Shown here: piece by piece, positions 25,969 through 33,884 of the stretch
Layout of the letters: the number at the start of each line of letters is the position of its first letter
Position numbering within the stretch: position 1 is the stretch's first letter
NCBI RefSeq assembly: GCF_002807685.1
Contig: NZ_PEAX01000004.1
Span: forward strand, 124,001-188,000
From: Neoalteromonas flava
GTDB lineage: Bacteria; Pseudomonadota; Gammaproteobacteria; Enterobacterales; Alteromonadaceae
Length of the DNA: 64,000 nucleotides
Direction of reading: 5' to 3'
Program-made: the position numbers and the translations under genes
Notes under the pieces: generated by a model
Databases searched by the model: none
Seen by the model: the letters and a program-made list of their open reading frames with translations, nothing else
What the model was told of the DNA's origin: nothing

Positions 25969-26898
25969 TTAGTGACTTAGTGCCGCGAGTATTTCACCTG
26001 CGCCCTGGGCCAAAAGATCGTCAGCAACGCGTTCGCCGATTAACACTGCGTCATGATAAACACCTACAGCCTCTGCCATGAATCGCTGTTTGCCATCGGG
26101 ACTGGCTACCAGTCCACGCAAAACCAATGTATCACCATTAATCTCTGCAAAACTTCCAATCGGCACCTGACAACCCCCTTCGAGTCTCGCGTTCATGGCG
26201 CGCTCGGCAGAGACTCGATAATACGTCTCAGAATGTTGCAGTGGTTTAAGTAGATCACGCAACTCCATATCATCGCTGCGACATTCAATACCAACAGCAC
26301 CTTGACCGACGGCAGGCAGTGAAAGTGTTGCAGGCAAGGTTGCGCGGATCCTAGCTTGCATGTTTAGTCGAATTAAGCCTGCAGCAGCAAGTATGATGGC
26401 ATCATAATCTCCCGCGTCTAGCTTGCTCAAACGCGTATTAACGTTGCCGCGCAAGTCTTTGATTACTAGGTCTGGCCGATGATGGCGTAACTGACTTTGA
26501 CGACGCAAGCTGGACGTGCCGACTATCGCTCCTTTGGGCAAAACCGCTAAGCTGTCATATTGATTGGAAACAAAGGCGTCAAACGGATTTTCGCGTTCGC
26601 AGATGGCGTACAAACCAAAACCCTCAGGAAAAGCCACCGGAACATCTTTCATCGAATGTACCGCAATATCTGCACGGCCTTCCTGCATCGCTATTTCGAG
26701 TTCCTTTATAAACAGGCCTTTTCCTCCGATTTTCGCGAGCGGTGTATCTAATATACGATCGCCTTGCGTTGACATCGGTACGAGTTCAACTTGAATGCCA
26801 ACGTGGTGATGTTCAAGCTGTGCTTTGATGAATTCTGCCTGCCATAGAGCTAACGCACTTTTGCGTGTAGCGATACGAATTGTTCTGCTTGTTGTCAC
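25969..26898 (-). CDS. hemC: Hydroxymethylbilane synthase (porphobilinogen deaminase)
   Basis: HemC polymerises four porphobilinogens to hydroxymethylbilane. The 309-aa protein shows [15 protein letters not shown], the [10 protein letters not shown] segment, the catalytic-Asp region HSMKDVP (Asp85), [11 protein letters not shown] and [12 protein letters not shown] with the dipyrromethane cofactor cysteine at 243. It is the first gene of the minus-strand hemC-D-X-Y run. Its promoter must lie in the 177-bp gap shared with the divergent DUF2892 gene. Confidence 0.97.
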   Translation of the reverse strand: MTTSRTIRIATRKSALALWQAEFIKAQLEHHHVGIQVELVPMSTQGDRILDTPLAKIGGKGLFIKELEIAMQEGRADIAVHSMKDVPVAFPEGFGLYAICERENPFDAFVSNQYDSLAVLPKGAIVGTSSLRRQSQLRHHRPDLVIKDLRGNVNTRLSKLDAGDYDAIILAAAGLIRLNMQARIRATLPATLSLPAVGQGAVGIECRSDDMELRDLLKPLQHSETYYRVSAERAMNARLEGGCQVPIGSFAEINGDTLVLRGLVASPDGKQRFMAEAVGVYHDAVLIGERVADDLLAQGAGEILAALSH

Positions 26899-27075
26899 AA
26901 TAACTCACAAAAATAAAGCTTATTAGCCTTAGTGTAACTGAATTGATTGATTCTCACATCATCACCCGTTATCACCGGCACATTTTGTTTTAGTGTTTTA
27001 ATGCTATCGTTGATCCGCATCAATCCGCCCAAGGGGCGATTTCTCTAAGCTAAGGAAAACCTGCGGAGATTTATC

Positions 27076-27255
27076 ATGTTATTGAATGAAAATGGGCCGG
27101 ATCGAGTAATTCGAATCATACTAGGGGTTGTCCTTCTTAGCCTGGTATTTGTAGGGCCACAAACGCCTTGGGGCTATGTGGGAGTCGTCCTCATAATAAC
27201 CGGAGTCGTTGGTTTTTGTCCGATCTACAAGTTGTTGGGACTCAGTACTCGTTAG
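27076..27255 (+). CDS. Small DUF2892-type inner-membrane protein (59 aa)
   Basis: The reading frame is MLLNENGPDRVIRIILG, then a hydrophobic helix, a short loop (GPQTPWG), a second helix, and FCPIYKLLGLSTR before the stop. This is the YgaP-like DUF2892 pattern: NxGxxDRxxRxxLG at the N-terminus and GxCPxYxxLG at the end. GGAGA lies 6 bases upstream of the ATG. Stand-alone members of the family are small two-helix membrane proteins of unknown function, often found near rhodanese or sulfur genes. Divergent from hemC and convergent with the YHS gene. Confidence 0.85.
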   Translation: MLLNENGPDRVIRIILGVVLLSLVFVGPQTPWGYVGVVLIITGVVGFCPIYKLLGLSTR

Positions 27256-27274
27256 CTTTTTAGCGAGCACTGAG
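27241..27274 (+). terminator. Possible terminator at the end of the DUF2892 gene
   Basis: CTCAGTACTCG and CGAGCACTGAG pair with one mismatch around a 12-base loop, overlapping the stop codon. The tail (CCTTATTTG) is a poor T-tract, so this is a weak call. Confidence 0.4.
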
Positions 27275-27308
27275 CCTTATTTGTTGGAAGTTTAGGCGGC
27301 GAATAAAC

Positions 27309-27764
27309 TCAAAGGTCGACTTTTTTAGGGTACCAAGTATCAGCCTGAGGAATATAGGTAGCAGTATCTTCACGCCACTCGCGCATAACACTTTTGCTGT
27401 AATTTAAATACAGTTTGCCATCCAAGATGGTAAAGGCCTGTTCATCGATTCCAACCAAGCGACCATCAGACATCGCATATGCGCAATAGCCGCCATATTG
27501 TGGGGCGTATTTTTCAGGGTCTGCAACAAACATGTCCAAATGCTGTTGTGATGAAAAGTACCAATCTGCACCGCGCCAGGCAGTTGTATAGTCTTCGCTG
27601 CCTTTAACTGCTGCGTCTTGGGTAAAATAAGCCACGGTATCGTAGCCATAGATAGCTTTATTGTTAAACGTGCCGGTCTCTATAGGGTCGTCAGCCATTG
27701 CACTAGCACTTGCAAGTACCATTAAAATAGAAAGCGCGCGTAGCCAATTAGTGAGTTTTAACAT
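27309..27764 (-). CDS. Secreted YHS-domain protein
   Basis: This 151-aa protein has a signal peptide (residues 1-24, ending ASAMA) and a YHS-like core (about 36-110) containing YGYDTVAYFTQDAAVKGSEDY, WYFSSQQHLDMFVADPEKYAPQYGGYCAYA. YHS domains often bind metal, frequently copper; a single cysteine (GGYCAY) is present. Homologues are common periplasmic proteins in marine proteobacteria. It is convergent with the DUF2892 gene and appears monocistronic. Confidence 0.85.
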   Translation of the reverse strand: MLKLTNWLRALSILMVLASASAMADDPIETGTFNNKAIYGYDTVAYFTQDAAVKGSEDYTTAWRGADWYFSSQQHLDMFVADPEKYAPQYGGYCAYAMSDGRLVGIDEQAFTILDGKLYLNYSKSVMREWREDTATYIPQADTWYPKKVDL

Positions 27765-27961
27765 GAGTTATTTCCGCTTTGATTTACTAAGCAATAAAAC
27801 CGGCGGAGTTGGCAAAAACTTTCAGCAAAGTTTGAATGGGATTATTGTGTTTAATGAAGTTGTGCTTTAGTGCTCACATTCGAACGCCCAAACGGGTTTA
27901 TTTTTCGCGCATTTTTGCTAGTCTCTTATAAATTCTAATGCACGGAAGCTGAAAACCTTAC

Positions 27962-28387
27962 ATGCAAACAGTGAACAGCGCATATATCCTGGCGGTAGCT
28001 GAACAACTGTCCTTCGTTAGTGCTTTTTTAGGCGGGATCTCGGCCACCATACTGGTTACCATTGTGGTGTTTATGTCGCCGAAAAAGTCCGTTAGTTGGA
28101 TCATATCAAGCTCCGCCTTGGCCGCTTGTAGTCTCTTGGTCGCGGTTGTCGCTTCGTGGCGTTTATCAATTCTGCTACATCCAGAGCTCCCTTTCAAAGT
28201 GGAGTCCACAGTTCTCCAGATTTTGTGGAATGGTATGTTGCTTGGGTATGGATTAGGTTTTCTCGCATTGTTGGTAAGCATTGGCTTGTCTGGCTGGTTG
28301 CGGTCACGTAAGAGTGGAATAATTACCAGTGTCATCGCGAGTATCGCTGTGCTCTTTTTCGTTTTGGCTACCCCTTTTGGTTTGTAG
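27962..28387 (+). CDS. Small integral membrane protein, unknown family
   Basis: This 141-aa protein has four predicted membrane helices (about 15-37, 45-65, 85-107 and 115-135), short loops and basic segments (PKKS, RSRKSG) between helices. I do not recognise the family. The ribosome-binding site before ATG 27962 is weak. A 125-aa frame on the opposite strand is less credible, because the plus-strand product has a coherent hydrophobic pattern. Confidence 0.6.
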   Translation: MQTVNSAYILAVAEQLSFVSAFLGGISATILVTIVVFMSPKKSVSWIISSSALAACSLLVAVVASWRLSILLHPELPFKVESTVLQILWNGMLLGYGLGFLALLVSIGLSGWLRSRKSGIITSVIASIAVLFFVLATPFGL

Positions 28388-28541
28388 CAGCTGAGAAACG
28401 CTCGTATAACGCAGCAGAGCCTTATCTCAGGGGTTGCAGTAATTTATCAAGTGTTGCACACTTTACCCTCATGTTTTCAATGTGTTAGCAAGATTTTACT
28501 TAGTTCGTAGAAATCGGGAATTTGCATTAAAAGGACTCAAT

Positions 28542-28934
28542 ATGCGAAAGATTGTCTGTTTAATCACGTTACTTTTCTTAACTGCGTGCGTCTCAACTTC
28601 TGAACCTCATTTGGTACAAGACCCCGTGAAAGTAAGTCCGGACACAATAGATGACTACTGGGTGTCGCAGAACGATGTGCAATTTAATATTCGTCCCTCC
28701 AGTAAGCAATTACGCGTCATGGAAGAGCAAAAAGTGGTAGTGGATGCACGCTATTTAGTCGACTCAAATGGCAATGTTCACGATATTGAAATTCTAGATT
28801 CAAACGTTGAAGTATCGTTTTTGAATATGGTTGAGCGTGCTCTTGAACGTCGCGATTTTAAACCAGCTGAATCAAATCCCAATCGAGTGCCCATTATCGC
28901 CGTTTCTCGCTTTACCTATGAGAGTGATACCTGA
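28542..28934 (+). CDS. Lipoprotein with TonB-C-like domain
   Basis: This 130-aa protein begins MRKIVCLITLLFLTACVS, a lipoprotein signal with lipobox LTAC (Cys16). The rest resembles the TonB C-terminal fold used by 'energy transducer TonB' proteins: VVVDARYLVDSNGNVHDIEILDS, then a helix SFLNMVERALERRDFKPAE, and a final strand. There is no membrane anchor helix or proline-rich spacer, so it cannot act as a classical TonB. The frame is open from 28482, but ATG 28542 has AAAGGA upstream and starts the signal peptide. A similar secreted TonB-C-like protein is encoded at 45036. Confidence 0.72.
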   Translation: MRKIVCLITLLFLTACVSTSEPHLVQDPVKVSPDTIDDYWVSQNDVQFNIRPSSKQLRVMEEQKVVVDARYLVDSNGNVHDIEILDSNVEVSFLNMVERALERRDFKPAESNPNRVPIIAVSRFTYESDT

Positions 28935-29000
28935 ATTCATTGGATGCCGGAGCTAATCATTGGCCTTAAATTAGTATATTGGTTAAATCCATAAACCCAG

Positions 29001-29186
29001 TTAATGCAATGCTAATGTGTATCTGCTTGACTGGGGACTAGCTTCGGTTTTCCCCATCGCTTTGGCATCTTCTACCATAATTGCCATTGAATCTAAGACA
29101 TCAAGAAAATCTCTAAGTTGTTCAGGATTCATTTGTGCTGATAAGGTTTCAATTTTGGCAATCAGGCTTTTAGTGGGTAATCTCAT
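29001..29186 (-). CDS. Small hypothetical protein (61 aa)
   Basis: This is a short helical product, MRLPTKSLIAKIETLSAQMN followed by PEQLRDFLDVLDSMAIMVEDAKAMGK. The composition is plausible for a real soluble protein, but only a weak GGAAAA lies upstream. No family recognised. It occupies a gap otherwise empty between the lipoprotein gene and the permease. Confidence 0.4.
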   Translation of the reverse strand: MRLPTKSLIAKIETLSAQMNPEQLRDFLDVLDSMAIMVEDAKAMGKTEASPQSSRYTLALH

Positions 29187-29344
29187 AGCGTCAATTTTCC
29201 GTAACTTTTGTTAAATTGAGACTATCTAATCAAAAATCTTGCCAATTTTTGCCGTTACGAGGTCGGCGGAAAAGGCTGGTATCGGGTCCCTTAATCATAC
29301 ACAGTAGTGATTGAGCTCGATAAATCGAACTGAATATTGGAGAA

Positions 29345-30631
29345 ATGGTGTCAAATAGCACAACAAAATACCGCCGCGATATGGGCACTCTGGGTGTTCT
29401 CTTTATTGTTGTTAATGGCTTGATTGGTGCAGGTATTTTTGGGCTGCCAGAAGCTTTGCATGCGGCAGTAGGATCATTCTCGCCATGGCTATTATTGCTT
29501 GGGGGGATTTTAGTACTCGCAATAGTCATTTGCTTTGCAGAACTGACCAAACTCACCGACCGCTCCGGCGGTCCGCAGCGTTATGTCGGTGATGCGTTTG
29601 GCGCCTACCCAGGCTTTGTCGTTGGTTGGACATTTTTTTCTGCTCGCTTGATCAGCCAAGGCGCAAATGTACTCGTGCTCGTCGCCTACGCTGCTGCACT
29701 GTGGCCAGTGGTTGGGCAGGGAGCGGCGAAAGTTAGTTTAATTATTGCAGTTCTCGGCGGCATAACCTTGGTCAATGTTATCGGAATAAAGCGCGTTGTT
29801 GCGGTGCTGGGCGCAATGACCTTATTGAAATTACTGCCGCTATTAATTTTGCTGGTGGTTGGCGTGGGCGCAGCTAGCAGCCCCAGTACAGTATCATTGC
29901 CACAATTCTCTGCCGTGGAAGGTATTGCTCTCGCCGCACTTTACGCGTTTGTTGGTTTTGAAAACGCCACTGTACCGGCTGGTGAGACTAAAGATCCGAA
30001 GCACGCCATGCCACGAGCTCTGCTCTTAGGAATCGCCATCGTTACAATGATTTATTTTGGTTTGCAGTGGGCCTATACCCACAGTGCAATAGCGGGTACA
30101 GCGCCAGCCGCACCCTTGACAGCTCTTGCTGGAGAGTACGGTGGCGATATCGGTGCTTGGCTTATCGCTGCAACTATAGTGATTAGCGTGTTGGCGAATC
30201 TTACCGCAGGACATACCTCGGCGAGTCGCATGCCGCCAGCGCTTGCCGAAGATGGGCTGCTACCGAGTTGGTTTGGAAAAGCCTCACGCTGGGGCACGCC
30301 AGCGAACTCCATTGTTTTTTTCGGTGTAGGTGCAGTCTTTTTCTCGTTGTGGGATGACTTTTTGGCGCTCGCCGCGGTCAGCACACTGGCGCGTTTATTG
30401 GCCTATATTGGTTCTATCATTGCGTTACCCAAATTACGTGCTCAAGCCGGTTTATCAATATTTAATCTCACTATCCTCATAACGACGCCCATCGCGTTAG
30501 CCCTAAGCATTTGGTTAACATTGCAAACCACCGCCAGTCAATGGCAAATATTGGGCGGTTTTGCCTTCGCGGGAACAGTGCTTTTCTTTGTTGCTCGCAA
30601 GCGCAAAGAATCGCTGAACAATAAAAGCTAA
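29345..30631 (+). CDS. APC-family amino acid permease
   Basis: This 428-aa inner-membrane protein has about 12 hydrophobic segments. The first helix carries the APC signature GLIGAGIFGLPEAL, followed by FAELTKLTDRSGGPQRYVGDAFG. The sixth-helix region reads FVGFENATVPAGETKDPKHAMPRA, typical of amino-acid/polyamine antiporter relatives. The substrate cannot be told from sequence. It is followed 20 bases later by a small acidic protein gene, which may be on the same transcript. Confidence 0.9.
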   Translation: MVSNSTTKYRRDMGTLGVLFIVVNGLIGAGIFGLPEALHAAVGSFSPWLLLLGGILVLAIVICFAELTKLTDRSGGPQRYVGDAFGAYPGFVVGWTFFSARLISQGANVLVLVAYAAALWPVVGQGAAKVSLIIAVLGGITLVNVIGIKRVVAVLGAMTLLKLLPLLILLVVGVGAASSPSTVSLPQFSAVEGIALAALYAFVGFENATVPAGETKDPKHAMPRALLLGIAIVTMIYFGLQWAYTHSAIAGTAPAAPLTALAGEYGGDIGAWLIAATIVISVLANLTAGHTSASRMPPALAEDGLLPSWFGKASRWGTPANSIVFFGVGAVFFSLWDDFLALAAVSTLARLLAYIGSIIALPKLRAQAGLSIFNLTILITTPIALALSIWLTLQTTASQWQILGGFAFAGTVLFFVARKRKESLNNKS

Positions 30632-30651
30632 GCCAACGAAGTTGTTAATCA

Positions 30652-30849
30652 ATGGAACCTGATTACTCAACGTATTCTCAGCGGGAGCTATTAGAAGCCT
30701 ACGAATCTATTGACCGTGAGACTTATCCCGAAAGGTTTGCATTAATAAAACAGTACTTGGGGGCAGAAGAAGCAGAGCATCCAAGCGACCCTTTTTACGA
30801 TCCAAATCCGCAAGAACTCAAAGGGAATTTCCAAAACAGGGTATTATAG
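30652..30849 (+). CDS. Small acidic hypothetical protein (65 aa)
   Basis: The protein begins MEPDYSTYSQRELLEAYESI and continues DRETYPERFALIKQYL. The pattern 'YSxxELxeAYxxIDrexYPER' is familiar from the N-termini of various bacterial membrane or regulatory proteins, where it precedes other domains. Here it stands alone. It starts 20 bases after the permease stop. Function unknown. Confidence 0.6.
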   Translation: MEPDYSTYSQRELLEAYESIDRETYPERFALIKQYLGAEEAEHPSDPFYDPNPQELKGNFQNRVL

Positions 30850-31099
30850 GACAGAGTTCGCCTATCTTAAGATTTGAGATCAGGGCTTATATGATTAATG
30901 CGCTGTAGTATTCGAGATACCTGACAAAGTGAACCGTTTTACGTTACCAAAGAGACTCTCGAGTTGTAATTTACCAAGGTTACCTATGTAACTGATTGCT
31001 GTGTTTAATTATTACTCATATAGAACGACTTATTTGGCGCGCTTATATTGAGATCGTTTAATATGAAACTACAATGTATTGAGGGATACTTTGATTTGT

Positions 31100-31879
31100 A
31101 TGGCGCAAATGTTGTGTAGAATATTTATGATCGGAGTTTTATGCTTCATCCCACTTCGCTCAAGTGGGGAAGTACTCCAAATCGGATTTTATCCTATATA
31201 CCCTCATGTTTTTGAAAATGAGTGCACCAATATGGTAGATGGTGCTGTTGTCAGTTTTTTAAATCAACACATTGCTCCATTCATGAATGCTGAGTTCGAT
31301 TTTAAATTATTGCCTTTAAGTCGAGGACTTCTTGAATTGGAAAAGATGCGGCTGGATGGTTTTGCAGCTTTAGCCAAAACAGAAGAGCGCAGTGATATCT
31401 TTAGGTATCCGTATAATAGTTTTCATCAAGAAAATGCTGTTTTAGTCGTGCGCAAGGAGCATCCTCTTCAGTCATTCAATGAACTAAGTGATATTGAAAA
31501 TTATACTGTTGCATATGCTCAGAAGGCACAAGTGTCTAATTACATGCAACAGGCTAAAATCCAATGGGTAAAAATATCAGGGTTATCATTGACAGAGCGA
31601 ATTTTACAGCTTGTTGCCATTGGGCGAGTGGATGCAGGCTACACTTTGATTGAACAGAATTCGAAGCGCAAAGCAAGTGCACTGGGTATTAGTTCAAAAC
31701 TGAGGTTTCTACAAATACCGGAAGAGAAACGAGAGCTCTACACCGTTTTTGCAAATAACAATCAAGCTGCTCAATTACAATATGATGAGGCTTTTGAGTA
31801 TATCGATGGCAAAACCATCTACTCGAACTTATTGTTAGGGTACTCATCGGCTGAAAAATGCCAAAATGAAAAACACTAA
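31100..31879 (+). CDS. Periplasmic solute-binding-like protein (SBP_bac_3 type)
   Basis: This protein of about 259 aa has an N-terminal signal segment (CRIFMIGVLCFIPLRSSGEV) and a two-lobed binding-protein-like fold: LQIGFYPIYPHVF, ARTEERS-like KTEERSDIFRYPYNSFHQENAVLVV and VDAGYTLIEQNSK. It resembles stand-alone ABC-type family-3 periplasmic proteins with no cognate permease nearby. The start is uncertain: GAGGGA at 31081 could serve a TTG at 31091 or the ATG at 31100, while the frame stays open from 31079. The gene is more AT-rich than its neighbours. Confidence 0.65.
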   Translation: MAQMLCRIFMIGVLCFIPLRSSGEVLQIGFYPIYPHVFENECTNMVDGAVVSFLNQHIAPFMNAEFDFKLLPLSRGLLELEKMRLDGFAALAKTEERSDIFRYPYNSFHQENAVLVVRKEHPLQSFNELSDIENYTVAYAQKAQVSNYMQQAKIQWVKISGLSLTERILQLVAIGRVDAGYTLIEQNSKRKASALGISSKLRFLQIPEEKRELYTVFANNNQAAQLQYDEAFEYIDGKTIYSNLLLGYSSAEKCQNEKH

Positions 31880-31965
31880 GTGTCTATTAAAAGACGCACA
31901 CAGCAAAATAACTTCGAAGTTTAGAGCAATTACTTGTTTACAAATACGTAACTAGACCTGAAATG

Positions 31966-32643
31966 CTACACCAGCCTTTCTTGTAACCAGCGGGATACAT
32001 CAATAACTTCTTGCATACAGACGTTATGCTGCATCACATATTCTTTCCATTGCACATTGAAGTTATTGGCTTTTAAAGCCTGATACGCGGTGTGGCCGAG
32101 AAACATGGGCACCACTTCATCTTGTTGCCCATGACAAAACAAAATCGGTGTATTTGCGTTGGTGTCGGTTTTTTTGCTGCTAAGTTGATCAGCTTCACAC
32201 AGGTATGTGCTTAATGCCATAACGCCAGCAAAAGCAGTGCTGCCGCGAGTGGCTAAATGCAATGCAATAACGCCGCCCTGTGAAAAGCCAGCGATTACAA
32301 TGCGAGAACTGGGAATACCTGCGGCTATCTCAGCATCTATCAGTTGTTGTACTTGCGTGGCTGATTCTTCCACGCCCTGAATATCTGCGCGTGAATTAAA
32401 GTCGAGACTTTTTATGTCATACCAGGCACGCATGGGCATCCCATTGTTAATGGTCACCTGCCGCACCGGTGCGTGGGGGAAGATAAAGCGAACGCCATGG
32501 TCAGCCGGGAGTTTTAATTCCGGCACAATCGGTGCGAAACCATTGCCCGAATCGCCGAGTCCATGCAGCCAAATAACCGTAGCCTTATGCTCGCCAGGAG
32601 CGGGGACATCAACAAATTGTAGCGCTTCGGTCATGTTACTCAT
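31966..32643 (-). CDS. Carboxylesterase/phospholipase of the Abhydrolase_2 family
   Basis: This 225-aa cytoplasmic hydrolase begins with the family block [20 protein letters not shown]. It has the nucleophile in [11 protein letters not shown], an acid in [11 protein letters not shown] and a C-terminal histidine region ([16 protein letters not shown]). It matches bacterial carboxylesterases such as Pseudomonas EstB, which act on short-chain esters or lysophospholipids. Translation may start at the first methionine or at MTEALQ four residues later. Divergent from gmk. Confidence 0.92.
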   Translation of the reverse strand: MSNMTEALQFVDVPAPGEHKATVIWLHGLGDSGNGFAPIVPELKLPADHGVRFIFPHAPVRQVTINNGMPMRAWYDIKSLDFNSRADIQGVEESATQVQQLIDAEIAAGIPSSRIVIAGFSQGGVIALHLATRGSTAFAGVMALSTYLCEADQLSSKKTDTNANTPILFCHGQQDEVVPMFLGHTAYQALKANNFNVQWKEYVMQHNVCMQEVIDVSRWLQERLV

Positions 32644-32783
32644 CCTTCTTGGTATTCTTGTTATGGTTAGCTAACCGCAGTGAGTTACGCTTGTATATCA
32701 CGCTTTTATGTTACTTATGCTACCATTGCTTCAGCAATTTTCACCAGAGCATATTGCTCAATTTTGAACGTCTTTTATCGTCT

Positions 32784-33428
32784 ATGGCTCAACTTCTTGG
32801 AAATCTGTTCATCTTGTCAGCGCCCTCAGGTGCGGGCAAATCCAGTTTGATTAAAGCGCTATTAACCAAGCACGAAGGTTCTTTGCGCCAACAAAACGGC
32901 GCGTTGCAAGTGTCCGTTTCACACACGACTCGTCAACCGCGACCTGGTGAGAATGACGGTGAACATTACCACTTTGTAACTCATGAGGAGTTTGAAGCGC
33001 TTATCAAGCAAGATGCGTTTTTTGAATGGGCAGAGGTTTTCGGTAATTACTACGGTACTTCGCGTGTGGTGATCGAGGAAACCCTCGCACAAGGTGTTGA
33101 TGTGTTCCTAGATATCGATTGGCAAGGCGCACGCCAGGTTAAAAAGCAGCTGCCTGATGCCGTGGGGATTTTCATTTTACCGCCATCCATCGACGTTTTA
33201 CGCGAACGTTTAGACTCGCGTGGTCAAGACAGCGCAGAAGTGATCGCTGCACGGATGCAAAAAGCCAAAGATGAAATGAGTCATTACCATGAGTTTGATT
33301 ATGTGTTGGTGAATGATGATTTTGAAACTACGCTTGAGGCCTTAGGTGCAGTGGTTTTTGCTCAGCGTGAACGCTTGGTCAATCAACAGCTGCGAAATAA
33401 AGCACTAATTGATGCTTTATTAGCATAA
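32784..33428 (+). CDS. gmk: Guanylate kinase
   Basis: This enzyme phosphorylates GMP to GDP with ATP. The 214-aa protein has the P-loop [11 protein letters not shown] (about 12-22), [23 protein letters not shown] with GMP-binding residues, and [13 protein letters not shown]. The frame is open from 32649, but the ATG at 32784 ([20 protein letters not shown]) gives the expected length and N-terminus. It precedes rpoZ and spoT, as in many gammaproteobacteria. Confidence 0.96.
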   Translation: MAQLLGNLFILSAPSGAGKSSLIKALLTKHEGSLRQQNGALQVSVSHTTRQPRPGENDGEHYHFVTHEEFEALIKQDAFFEWAEVFGNYYGTSRVVIEETLAQGVDVFLDIDWQGARQVKKQLPDAVGIFILPPSIDVLRERLDSRGQDSAEVIAARMQKAKDEMSHYHEFDYVLVNDDFETTLEALGAVVFAQRERLVNQQLRNKALIDALLA

Positions 33429-33503
33429 ATGACTACCGTCTGTACAAAGCTTAGGCTATACTACGCGGCCTTTTTTAAAGTAATCGCATAATCGGAGAAC
33501 GAC

Positions 33504-33773
33504 ATGGCTCGCGTTACAGTCGAAGACGCCGTAGAACAAATCGGCAATCGTTTTGATTTGGTATTAGTTGCTGCGCGTCGTGCACGTCAATTAGCTACTG
33601 AAGGTAAAACACCTCAAGTGGATATGGGCAACGATAAACCAACCGTGACGGCATTGCGTGAAATCGAACAAGGTTTGGTTACCGCAGCAAGCATCGAAGC
33701 GGAAGAAATGCGTGATCAGCAACATCAGGACGAAGTTGAATTTGCTTCAGTAGCAAATATTTTGTCTGAATAA
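33504..33773 (+). CDS. rpoZ: RNA polymerase omega subunit
   Basis: The 89-aa omega subunit helps assemble RNA polymerase and forms part of a ppGpp site in gammaproteobacteria. It begins [30 protein letters not shown], diagnostic of the family. CGGAGAACGAC precedes the ATG. A TATACT box at 33457-33462 may be the -10 of a separate rpoZ promoter in the 75-bp gap after gmk. Confidence 0.97.
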   Translation: MARVTVEDAVEQIGNRFDLVLVAARRARQLATEGKTPQVDMGNDKPTVTALREIEQGLVTAASIEAEEMRDQQHQDEVEFASVANILSE

Positions 33774-33797
33774 TAAAAAGACACTAAAAGATCGCCT

Positions 33798-33822
33798 AAC
33801 GCCAGCATTTTGCTGGCGTTTT
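33798..33822 (+). terminator. Terminator between rpoZ and spoT
   Basis: A perfect 10-bp stem (AACGCCAGCA and TGCTGGCGTT, loop TTT) is followed by TT then CATTT. It lies 25 bases after the rpoZ stop. If active, it separates high rpoZ expression from lower spoT expression. Confidence 0.7.
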
Positions 33823-33884
33823 CATTTGGTTATTTGAATTAAAGGCCTTATTCTACTTATCAGTATGGGCATAGCGTAAACACT

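Noticed and set aside
27958-28335. 125-aa minus-strand frame opposite the small membrane protein
   Set aside because: Its product has no coherent pattern, whereas the plus strand encodes four regular membrane helices.
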